DNA of 64,000 nucleotides, taken from contig CM060975.1 of the NCBI GenBank assembly GCA_030765065.1, forward strand, positions 105,110,094 through 105,174,093, in the 5' to 3' direction. The notes under the pieces were generated by a model. It was given only the letters and a program-made list of their open reading frames with translations, ran no database searches and was not told the origin of the DNA. Both the position numbers and the translations under genes were made by a program. The first letter of the stretch is position 1. The number at the start of each line of letters is the position of its first letter. Shown here one piece after another: positions 33,071 to 43,357 of the stretch. Source of the DNA: Deroplatys truncata. Its lineage: Eukaryota > Arthropoda > Insecta > Mantodea > Mantidae.

Positions 33071-33602
33071 CGTTTTATTTTCAAAACTAGACAGATTCAT
33101 CTCTCCAGGTTTTGAGAAAACACTGAAAGATACAGGTTAGAGTGCCACTTAATAGGATTCTGTTCGGTTTTGTTCTTCAGCAGTTTGAATGAAATCTGCT
33201 TTACAAGTACACTTGTCCAATTTTTAAAACAACCCCTGTGTAACACTTTCTCCAAATAGCGAAAGTAAAACTTTGTACTGCAAAAGAACGTATCCATGAA
33301 AACGACTAGGCAAGAGATTAATACCTTTTTAGGAAGCTTTTCTGTACAAGTTTTCATATAACATAAAAGGCAACTACGTAGCTACAGTCACTTGTACAGC
33401 CAGCGATATGTTTGTATCGACAGCGCTTGTAATCACACCTATCACAAATGTCCCCTTTCTGGTTATATCAATAGCAACAAGCTATAGTTTGTTTCAACCT
33501 TAAAACACAGTATGGAGGTAAGTGGGATAACTGTTTCTATCGAACGCATACGTGTTGCTTCGTCATTTTCTACTCTCGGGCTGTCGCCAAATCTATATAT
33601 AT
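33071..33602. other. Non-coding stretch
   Basis: No gene or repeat recognised. Minus-strand open frames of 86 and 62 codons have no domain. Confidence 0.45.
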
Positions 33603-33886
33603 AAAAAATCTGATGTGTTACACTCACATGACTTTCTCTACTCTTGTACAAACTATTTTTACAAACGCTTATTCTCCATCTACTTCAAGTTAATCGAGAT
33701 AAACATTTGCAGACTCTATCTTATTGCTAATTTTCTTGTAGATGTAAGGGGAAAATATATTTACAAGGGCAATGTAGAAAAACAGTAGCCTTTAAGCACA
33801 TACATATCTCTTAATAGCTGGTTGCTAGGTGCAGCACCATTCCCTTTGCCACAGATTAATACTCTTTGCATATCCAAGACAAAAAA
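33603..33886 (+). repeat. Unclassified ~0.9 kb repeat, copy D (left part only)
   Basis: First ~285 bases of the family, from TCTGATGTGTTACACTCAC to CATATCCAAGACAAAAAAA. It then joins directly to the start of full copy E. The junction is an A-run present both inside the repeat and before its start. Confidence 0.8.
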
Positions 33887-34848
33887 ATCTGATGTGTTAC
33901 ACTCACATGACTTTCTCTACTCTTGTGCAATCTGTTTTTACAAACTCTTATTCTCCATCTATTTCATGTTAATCGAGATAAACATTTGCAGAAACGATCT
34001 TTTGAAATGCAAAGAGAATTACATTTTACACATAGCGACCAGTTCTAAAAATATTTGACTTTCGCTTAAGGCGTACTATGTTCCCTTTGTTTTGTATTTG
34101 CAGGGCAATATAGAAATACAGTAGCCTTTAAGCATAGACATATCTCTTAATATCTGGTTGCTAGGTGCAGCACCATTCTCTTTGCCACAGATTAATGCTC
34201 TTTACATATCCAAGACAAAAAAATGAATAACGAATTCCCATTTGAGAAAATAAGTATTGAAAAATTTAAGGGAATAACAAGTAATATCTCGAAAATGGTT
34301 CACTCAACAAAAAAAAAAGTTATATGACATAAATTGTGTATTTTAACATTTTTCTACATTTTTTGTGTAGTAAAATTTTGTCTATCTCTTATGGTTTACC
34401 AGTTATGCGAAAGTCGTTCACAATAAAGAATCCTTTTGGAGACATTCCCAGGAAATTCAAGATGTACATTTTATTTGTCATAATATCTTAAACATATGAT
34501 ATTTTAATCAAAATCGTTAGAGCCATTTTTGAGAAAATTAAAATTTTCGAAAAATCTTCCATGTAAAGGGTACTCTGGGGTGGGGGGATTTTCTTGAAAA
34601 CCTTCGTGTCGCATCCTTGGAAGATATTGAACCTAAATACCAAGTTTGGTGTTTATCCGACTGTTCGTTTCTGAGTTATGCTGTTCACAGACAGACAGAC
34701 ACACACACGGACATGTTTCCAAAAATGCTTTTTTTGTGATTCAGGGGGTCTCAAAACATGTATTTCCGGTGAAATCTCGGTATCGAATTTTTGGGTGGAA
34801 TACAATACTTCCCCTACTTACTATACGTAGTAGAGAAAGTAAAAACGA
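33887..34848 (+). repeat. Unclassified ~0.9 kb repeat, copy E (full length)
   Basis: Best reference copy, from TCTGATGTGTTACACTCAC to GTAGTAGAGAAAGTAAAAAC. The ends carry ACTTTCTCTAC in inverted orientation. Ordered landmarks are TAATCGAGATAAACATTTGCAG, CAGTAGCCTTTAAGCA, GGTTGCTAGGTGCAGCACC, TATGGTTTACCAGTTATGC, CATGTAAAGGGTA, CCAAGTTTGGTG, GAGTTATGCTGTTCACAG, a CA/GACA run and GGTCTCAAAACATGTATTTC. No open frame of note. Confidence 0.85.
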
Positions 34849-35890
34849 ATGTTTGTCTGTATGTCCTTTATAGAATCGTAAACTATGCATTTGATCATGT
34901 GATGATCTTCAGCAAAGTGTTGTGCATGAGCCCACGAAGGTTTCTGAGTTGGGTTTAAGGTTTCTTGAATTCGCTTGATTTGCCAGGCATGCCACCGCAC
35001 ATTCCTACATTGAAAATTGGCGTACCCATCATTCTTCAAAACATAAATCCACCACGACTTTGCAACGGAACCAGACTCTCAGTCAAGAAAATGATGAACA
35101 ATGTTATCGAGGCAACAATTTTGACTGGAAAATTCAAAGGTGAAGACGTACTCTTGCCACGTATCCCAATGATCCCGACAGATATACCATTCGAATTCAA
35201 ATGTTTGCAGTTCCCGGTGCGACTCGCTTTCGCAATGACTATCAACAAAGCACAAGGACAATCGTTGCAAGTGTGTGGATTAAATTTGGAGAATCCATGC
35301 TTCTCACATGGGCAGCTCTATGTGGCCTGCTCACGCGTCGGAAAACCTTCTGATTTATTCGTTTACGCACCAGATGGAAAAACAAGAAATATTGTGTATC
35401 CCACAGCACTTCAATAAATATCGAATTGAAACGAAACGCTGCAATGTCACAGTTTTTTCGGCATGAACAAAATGAATAAAATGACTCAAAATAATCTGAA
35501 TATTTGTGTAATGTCTTTCCTTCAAATTTATTTCAATTAGTGGCGTAGCAACGCGCGCAGGGCACTATTGGCTGGAAATTCATCTCAATCAAAATTGTTT
35601 TTGCGTAAAATTCGTAAATTCAATTCTTGTTTCCAAATGACATCATTTGGAGCAACAAAAATCGTTGAGAATGAGGATGCCGTAATTTTAATTCAACATT
35701 TAAGATTCAGGGCCAAGTGTATCATCGAATTGGTTCTCTGTTCTCAATACCTGATACCGATCCTAAATTTTTGCAGATCTACTTCATGGGAAATGTAGAA
35801 CAACAAATTAACACACGATGCCAATATAGTCACATCGAGAAACAGGAACAAATTATGACAAAACAGAACAACGTCTGTCGGGTCCGCTAG
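34849..35890 (+). mobile_element. Helitron remnant, internally deleted, with 3' end
   Basis: Contains the C-terminal part of a Helitron helicase and ends in CGGGTCCGCTAG at about 35877-35889, the CTAG-type 3' terminus of Helitrons, followed by T as expected for their A/T target. The left limit is the end of repeat copy E. The first bases (GAATGTTTGTCTGTATGTCC) may be the Helitron 5' region, in which case most of the Rep/helicase gene has been lost. Confidence 0.75.
34965..35420 (+). pseudogene. Helitron Rep/helicase, C-terminal fragment (150 codons)
   Basis: End of the Pif1-type helicase of Helitrons: [44 protein letters not shown] and [18 protein letters not shown], the last two matching late helicase motifs. 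The Rep nuclease and the N-terminal helicase motifs are absent. The frame is open to TAA at 35415-35420, and no real ATG precedes it. The full protein would unwind DNA in rolling-circle transposition. Confidence 0.85.
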
Positions 35891-36500
35891 TTGCTAATAA
35901 ATAAGCTAATAACATGCTGTAAACATCCCTTTGTTATAAATTTCAACTTTGAACACATTATCCAATGCGGAACATTTTTCTCTATTAGATTAAATCATTT
36001 TTAGAGTCTTTATAGGTTTTTGTGGACACAAATTCCTAAAGAAAACGGGTTTTTCAGTAAAAGTCCTATATTTTCTGTTTCTATGCTTATCATGCAATAA
36101 CTAGCAAAGTAAAGGGTAGAATGCAACAATACTTTTTTCTTAACTAGAATAAACTAGAATGCTGATACCCGCTCAGTTTGAATTCCCTACTTTTAATAAG
36201 ATGAGTGTTATAATTTTTTAAAGTAATATTGTCGAAAAATGTTATACCTATGCAGTAGAAAAGTCAGCCAGCGAAAAACTTTTTGAGTTTACAACGTGGG
36301 CAAAGTGAGAGAAAATGTTGAGGAGGGTTGGAAACAGTTTTTAAAAGAATCCCGTAACTTCTTGCAGTGTATGACAAACAAAAGACATCCATTTATTCAG
36401 CTAATAGGCCAGGCGCGACGTAGAAGTCAGTAAAGGAAGTGGTTACATTTATACGGAGTGTGAAGTGTTATGTAGGTTATTTATTTAAGATTTTACGTAA
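35891..36500. other. Non-coding stretch
   Basis: May include the 5' part of the transposase remnant that follows. No terminal repeat could be set. Confidence 0.4.
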
Positions 36501-36506
36501 ACATTT

Positions 36507-37053
36507 ATGGTTGTGGAGGGAGAAACATGGGAGAGACGAAATGTTGGTAAACTAAGCAGAGGGATAATTAATGTGTTAGATTATTATTCAAGTAAAATGA
36601 GTGGTACTAAGGCAGTAAAAGAAACAGCTAAGGCTACCCGGTGTTCAGAAACAATAGTGTATAGGATAAAAAAGGAACGAATGAAAGGACCTCTAAGAAC
36701 CCATAAAAAGAATGCAAAAAGGATGGGGAAAAAAACCCGCTAGGTTAACGCAATGTAATGGAATAGAAATCAGAGTGCGGCGCATCGTTCATTCTTTGCT
36801 ATTTGAAAACATTCCTCCCACGTTGAATGTAATTTTGTCAAGAGTAAACAGTGATGATACCCTTCCAAATTATAGATTTTATCATTTTATATCTACATAT
36901 TTCTTTGATAATATACATTTTTATGCCTGTAAAATCGTATTTCGAAATAGTAAAAATACGAAGAGACATAAACAGCAAGTGAAAATCAAAGGTTTTACAA
37001 TTGCTTTAAGTAGCAGTGCAGATATTTCACTATTTGATATGTATCATTCATAA
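36507..37053 (+). pseudogene. DNA-transposase N-terminal fragment, frameshifted
   Basis: Two overlapping frames. The first (36507-36743) has LSRGIINVLDYY and KETAKATRCSETIVYRIKKE, a helix-turn-helix. The second (from about 36720) continues RLTQCNGIEIRVRRIVHSLLFENIPPTLN...RVNSDDTLPNY. This pattern (HTH, basic linker, then RRIVHxxFFENxPPT) is known from N-termini of IS630/Tc1-like transposases of arthropods. An A-run near 36728 is the likely frameshift. No catalytic DDE part follows. Confidence 0.5.
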
Positions 37054-38083
37054 GATGACATTAAATTGATAGATCGATCGCAGTACGTTCGATTGCGTAC
37101 GTATAATACATGTGACAACATGTGCGTCTCATTTAACGTGTACTGTCCTTTCAGCGTGAGACGCGATATTGATGGTAAACGAAGACTACTGCACAACTAA
37201 GACCATTGGTCTAGCACAAACTGAATCATGTGTATCAAAGAACCTATAGTACAGTGGTAGGGATGGTGATGTTGTTGACAACGATGATGACTATATTCAT
37301 AAATGCACCAGGTGCGGTAAGCGTTGATCAAGGCAGTTTCAATTCCTTGAAACAATCCTTCAAGCTAACTTGGAGTCACTGAGATATAAACACATTGTAC
37401 TTGCCTCTCGTTCTGCTAGCCAGTGTTAAAATCCCGATTGGCTAAGCTGCCCATCATTTTTAGACTTTTTACCTTCAGTCCTAGGATGGATACGAGAGCG
37501 AGACTGAAAATTTTTAGAATACCATGTTTCTAAAAAACAAGTGAAATTTGTCTATATTTGACAGCTACGTTCTAAAGTTTTGCGAGTTGATTGCCGTGTA
37601 ATTTGTTCGATTTTCCCTAATAATTATCAGCATTTAAAGGTCTTGTGTTCACCCAAAAATGAGTTTGACTACAGAACGTTTCCAGGTTATGATTTTGTAC
37701 TATTTTAAATCGTCAATTACGCCTAAACAATGTGAAGCTCAGCTTAGAAATCAATAATCTTGCACAGCTTACTATTAAGTTTCATAAATATAAAATACAT
37801 TCTGTCTAAATCAGGAACCAAAGGTTTCAGTTTGCTAACATCATTTAAAATGCATTCATAAACATTGTAACACCCATGAGGGATTCTTTAGTTTATTTTT
37901 GGCGATCGTAACAAACTTTATCCAATAAACCGTTTGCCTCTCTTAATATATTACATTAATTATAGTGGCTGAATATTACAAAGTAAAACTATTTTCAAAT
38001 ATACATGGAGTTTAAACATTAATAAAAACATAATATTCGTGACACACAAATGCTTTTAGCATGATTGAATGACGTTTAACTAA
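37054..38083. other. AT-rich non-coding stretch
   Basis: No gene or repeat recognised. Confidence 0.45.
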
Positions 38084-38253
38084 AACAAATCTGATGTGCT
38101 ACATTCATATACTTTCTCTGCCTCTATCGCTTACCTATTAGTGGGTATACACATTAGTTTTACGAAGGTTTATTTTCCTATATACTTCGTTTTAATCGAA
38201 ATAACTTTTCCGGAAATAGCTGCATTACACATTTCGTTCTAGATACAAAGGGA

Positions 38254-38303
<50 letters not shown>

Positions 38304-38920
38304 AAATGCTTTGGAACTGGAAGCTATCTGGCCTTAAAATTCCATATCTTTCCATAACACCGCGAGAAAATTGACAGGACTTTAAAAGAATAGTAAGGTA
38401 TTAACAATTCGAACCATTAATAACGAATATCTCGGAAACGGCTGGTGTCACAACAAATTTATTTGAAATAAATTATATGTTTTAAGGAGATCTACATTTT
38501 TGTGTAATATGTTTCAGTCTATCGCTTAACATTTAACAGTAATGCCAGATTAAAAATTTCCTTCCGAATGAAAAGGACTACATCGTATTCCCAGAAAATT
38601 AGACATTCATTTTATTTGTCGTAAAATATTTTTAATGTATGGTATTTTAATCAAAAATGTCGAGCCATTTTTCAGAAAATCAAAAAAATTCTATAAAGGA
38701 TAATTTGGGGTGGGGGATTTGTTTTTTAAGATCTTCGTGTCGCATCTTTGGAAGGTACTGAAATGAAATACCAAATTTGGTATTTAACTTTTTCTAAAAA
38801 CTTTTTTTTTATTCAGGAGGCCTCAAAACATTCATTTTTGGTGAAATCTCGAAATAAAATTTTTGGGTGAAATGCAATACCTCCTCTACCTACTATGTAT
38901 GCGGTAGAGAAAGTAAAAAG
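38084..38920 (+). repeat. Unclassified ~0.9 kb repeat, copy F
   Basis: Nearly full length. It starts ATCTGATGTGCTACATTCATA and ends GCGGTAGAGAAAGTAAAAAG. A GA microsatellite (38255-38301) sits in its left third. The CA-run region of the right third is deleted. Non-coding. Confidence 0.8.
38255..38301 (+). repeat. GA microsatellite
   Basis: About 23 GA units inside repeat copy F. Confidence 0.95.
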
Positions 38921-38973
38921 GAAGAAGCCCTAGCTTGAATACATTTAAATTAACCTCCAGGGAATTTAAGTTA

Positions 38974-40266
38974 CCAGGACTGTTCCAGAAGTACCCGACC
39001 TAACAAAGAAAACGGCAAAAAGTTTGGGAAAAAACATCTTTATTTCTCTGCATAGTCTCCTTTCAGCACGATACACTTTCCCCAGCGATGTTCAATAGCT
39101 TGGGTATCCTACTTATAACGAGAACCGTCGAGTTCTGCAAAATAACCGCCAACTGCAGACTCCACCTCTTCATTGTTGGCAAATCTTTTACCACCGAGCT
39201 ATTTTTTCAACTTTGGAAACAGAAAATAATCAGAGGGGGCTAAGTCTGGCGAACAGGGTGCATGAGGAAGCAATTCGAACTTTAACCCATTGATTTTGGT
39301 CATGGCAATAATGAATGTGTGAACTGGTGCATTGTCTTGATGAAACAAAACTTTCTTTTTCGCTAAATGCAGCCGGTTTTGTTTGATTTCAACATTCAAA
39401 CGCTGCAATAAGTTTGCATAATACTCGTCATTGATTGCTATTCCTTTTTGAAGATAATCAATGAAAATTAATCCACGCGCATCCCAAAAAAACTGACGCC
39501 ATGACCTTGTCTGCAGATGGAACTGTCTTCGCCTTCTTTGCAGCCGATTCTCCCCTTTCAATCCATAGTTTGGACTGTTCCTTCGTCTCAGGTATTAAGT
39601 GACGGACCCATGTTTCATGCATTGTTATGAATCTACGCAAAAACTTGTCTTTATTACAGCGAAACATCGCCAAACACTCGACTGAAACATCCTCCAATGC
39701 TGCTTTTGTTCCATTGTGAGTAAACGCGGCACCCATCTTACGCACAGCTTTCTCATCTAAATTTTCAATCAGTATGCAATGTACAGCACTTTTTGAAATG
39801 CCTACGTTGTCTGTTAGTTCGCACACTTTCACTCGACGGTCATCCAATACTATTTTGTGGATTTTCTTCACAATTTCTAACGTGGTCATGTCATTTGGTC
39901 GACCATTGCGATGTTGATCTTGGCAGTTCCTACGGCCTCGCTTAAACTCTGCCACCCAATATTTTACTGTTGTAAACGAAGGAGCAGACTCCCTCAGAGT
40001 AGAATCTAGCTGAGCTTTAATATTAGTTAGACTAAGACCTTTCAAATGAAAATATTGTATCACATAACGATGGCCAGTTCTATCCATGTTTACAAATTTG
40101 CTGACAGCGTTCACGATTGATGGCTGCTAAACAATTACTAAACAATGTAGCATCGTCAAACTTCAAACTTAAGCTTTATAAGGTTGGTACTTTCTGTCAT
40201 AGTCATTTGTTTGAAACAACAACCACTATCTATATGTCAGATCGAGTACTTCTGTGATTGTCCTCG
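38974..40266 (-). mobile_element. mariner transposon 2
   Basis: 1293 bases flanked by TA on both sides. The imperfect inverted ends are CCAGGACTGTTCCAGAAGTAC against CGAGGACAATCACAGAAGTAC. The minus-strand transposase gene is damaged (see next entry). Much less decayed than mariner 1. Confidence 0.93.
39199..40114 (-). pseudogene. mariner transposase, dead by catalytic D-to-H, frameshift and stop
   Basis: Starts at 40114 (MNAVSKF) or more likely at 40087 (MDRTGHRYVIQYFHLKG). It has the N-terminal HTH, YWVAEFKRGR and the linker GRPND. The catalytic domain reads FITMHETWV where the family has MDETW, so the first aspartate is histidine. FHQDNAPVH and CSPDLAPSDYFLF remain, with the family's 34-residue spacing. 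A frame change near 39480 in an A-run splits the gene. A TAG at 39199-39201 replaces the tryptophan of the usual KKWLGGKRF. About 40 further codons of homology lie beyond that stop. Confidence 0.9.
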
Positions 40267-40268
40267 TA

Positions 40269-40620
40269 TATACTAATATGTATAGCAATAAAATTCCAAG
40301 AGAGAACACGGGAACGATGGCCGTTACAGCTGCGCGATGGTCGCCAGTTTTACACACGAATGTAGTTATGGCACCGTTTCCTGTTGTCTCCAATATCTGC
40401 TGTTGATTCTGCTACCGGCTGCTCCATAGACTAGTTACCTCACAATGATGAAACATTGGCACTATACTAATATGTATAGCAATAAAATTCCAAGAGAGAA
40501 CACGGGAACGATGGTCGTTACAGCTCCGCGAAGGTCGCCAATTTTACACACGAATGTAGTTATGACACCGTTTCCTGTTGTCTCCAATATCTGCTGTTGA
40601 TTCTGCTGCCGGCTGCTCCA
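40269..40620 (+). repeat. Tandem duplication, ~194-base unit
   Basis: Bases 40269-40425 and 40463-40620 are nearly identical (TATACTAATATGTATAGC to GGCTGCTCCA). They are separated by 33-37 bases that occur only after the first copy. The mariner at 38974-40266 abuts the first copy at its TA. Confidence 0.9.
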
Positions 40621-42948
40621 ATGGTAGAGCTATGAGTATTTTCCCCCAGGGTGTGCGTGAATGAGAAATTGTAAACTAATATTTGAGTTATTGAAATGAG
40701 TTGCCGACCGTTTAAATGAAGAAATAGACTGACTCTGAATTGCAGCACTCGAAACTATAACAATTATTATACTTGCTAACTTCTGCAGTATCAAAGTTAC
40801 AATTGGAAATAACAGTTTTCGCAACAAAAGAAACCAGTCGCGTAACTAGCCGCGTGTCGCTAAAATGTTGACCGGCAGAATCCCTCACGCTAGCCGTTCC
40901 TCATCAAGTGCACTGGGCGCATAAAGTATCACACCAGCAAGTAAGTGCCGACGACAGTACCAGTGTAGAGTAGTAAGTGTGCACAACTGTGTGCACCAAT
41001 GTCTATTGGTTCCATTGACGGTACCAGAGTCAGGGTAACCTCGGATTTAGATGTACCTCTATTTATTACTTTTAACTCTGTCTACATTTTATTCCCCCAC
41101 CAACATTCTACCTTATACGTTGCCAAATCTCAAAACGAATGTGACACTGTTACTAGGGGCTTAGCTAAAAATCTCAGAAATACCTTCACCTCTCTAATTT
41201 TCAGAATTGTCTTACGTGCCTGTTGAAGCGTACTGAACTCATAATCTGTCCCCTAGGAACTTTTAACGCTAGTTAACGCTAGCTCTGGCTAGCCTGACTC
41301 CTAATTACCTCCAGCTTTCCGGACAAACATTTCAACTCAAACTTGTTACATTATACTCTGATTTAATTTACGGAAATTATTTATTGCAATTATTTCTTTA
41401 TCTTACTATTATTTTTATTTAAGTATTTATATATTCTCGTCGATAATTGCGGTATCAACACGGAAACAACAATTACACATCCAGAACGATCTAATTGATT
41501 TCATTAAATTCACAGTGAGAGAAGAAGTGAAGTAAAGCTATATTGCACCAAAAGGTCGGATATACTAATATCGCCGTCAAACTTTTCGAGTAGGCAGCCT
41601 ATTTCATACCAAAAGCAATGGGCGCATCTGTAAGCCCTATAACACAGAGTATTGTTACTGGATTTTTTGTGTGAATACCTTCAATTAATTAAAAAGTACG
41701 GAAAATATGTAATGGAAGGAAAGCTTGGAGGGTTCGAGCCCTTAGGACATCCCAGAAACACCCTTGGAGATGAGGTTCCTGACCAGTTAGTTCCTTTGCC
41801 CGTACACACATGTGTCGAAGATGTGCATAGTAAATGTTTCCAACTCGGCAGACCGGAAACAGCACCAGCGCCGGAACACCTTCAACTTTCACCAAACCTT
41901 GAATAATTCTCAAGTGTGTTATACAACTTCCTTCGATAGAGATCAGGTACGGAACTGATGCAAGCCGCTCCCCAAAAAGAAATGACTGCATGAACAATGA
42001 CCCAGGCTATGTGATACATGATTTTACTTTGCCAACAAACGAATGACATTGTTATGAAGCCATGTTTCCTGACGAAGGAAGTGATTGGATACGGGCATTT
42101 GTTCCAGTTTCCACAGAACTAGTTACCTCACAATGATGAAACATCGGCACTCAAGTGAATACAGGTTTCACTAAGGCATTCTGAAATATGAACGCTCATC
42201 ATCCATATACCTCAAGTTGATATCCACGCGTCACAGAATAAAATAAAGAATGAAAGCAGAGAAGTTTCATAAGCAACGGAAAAGCAAGCAAACGTTGACT
42301 CGAAAATAAGTACAACGGCAGTTCTAGATAATACACGATGATCCATTTGGAAACTCATAGAATGAAATCACTATAATCTGAGATTCACTTCCATTTGATT
42401 TCCTGTAATTTATAAATATATTCTAGAAGGAGGGAGTTTTGTTCAAGTTGGACAATGACTGTCCACCATTACATGCACAGCACAATTTTTACCCGAGGTC
42501 AATTCTTCCCAGGTATGATCTAGCATCTCAGACATAACTCGTCCAAAGTCTTTGAAATTATCTTCTCTGAAATCATGAGTAATTACGGGTGACTGTGCAT
42601 ATGTAACATTATTCACTAAACCTGGAGAATTTGGTCCACCACAGAGCAGCAGTATTTCCGATTGTGTCATTCGATAATCACGGATGTTTTATGTCAGGTG
42701 AGATGGTAAGCCATAATGTTGGAACTGGATATCTATGTTATCCTCCTGTTGCAGATATGATGAGAAAATTTAGCATTCTACAGTATGCATTTAGTTCGAT
42801 ACTGAGCTGCAAATTACATTTTGTTTAATTTTAGTTGTTAAGCAACTTCCTTTGTTACTTATGCAGTGCGAGTGATGATGCAACACGTCCATCCTTCTAG
42901 AACGCATTTACAGAAAAATAAACAGAACCAATTCTCATGTCAGTTGTT
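40621..42948. other. Non-coding stretch
   Basis: No gene is supported. Short open frames (up to 102 codons) have no domain. A 33-base segment at 42118-42150 repeats 40430-40462 with one mismatch. A TTCGAGCC near 41735 looks like an isolated B box without a partner. Confidence 0.4.
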
Positions 42949-43357
42949 TTTATTACTTTCTCTACCATGTACATAGCAGGTAAAGAAGGTATTGTATTCA
43001 ACCCAAAAATTCAATACCGGGATTTCAATATTTTGAGGGCCCCTGAATCCAATAAGAGCATTTTTACTTTCTCCACCACATACACAGTAGGTAGAGAAGG
43101 TATTGCATTCCACCCAAAAATTCGATACCGGGATTTTACATGTTTTGAGGCCCCCTGAAACCAAATAAAGCATTTTTGGAAAAATGTCCGTGTGTGTGTG
43201 AACAGCATCATCCAAAAATGAAAAGTCTAATAAATACCAAACTAGGTATTTGAGTTCAGTATCTTCCAAGGATGCAACACGAAGATTCCTCCCACCGCAC
43301 TATCCTTTACATGGAACATTTTTCCAACATTTTGTTTTTCTAAAAAAACATGTGGCC
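42949..43357 (-). repeat. Unclassified ~0.9 kb repeat, copy G (right part, terminal piece doubled)
   Basis: Reverse-oriented. The terminal ~110 bases occur twice in tandem (42955-43066 and 43067-43180: ACTTTCTC.ACC...GTAGAGAAGGTATTG, AATTC.ATACCGGGATTT). Only the second copy continues into the CA-run and CCAAACTAGGTATT parts. The left part of the family is missing. Confidence 0.75.

Noticed and set aside
41720-41750. tRNA-like B box GGGTTCGAGCCC
   Set aside because: No A box or tRNA-like fold lies upstream. An isolated 11-base match is weak.
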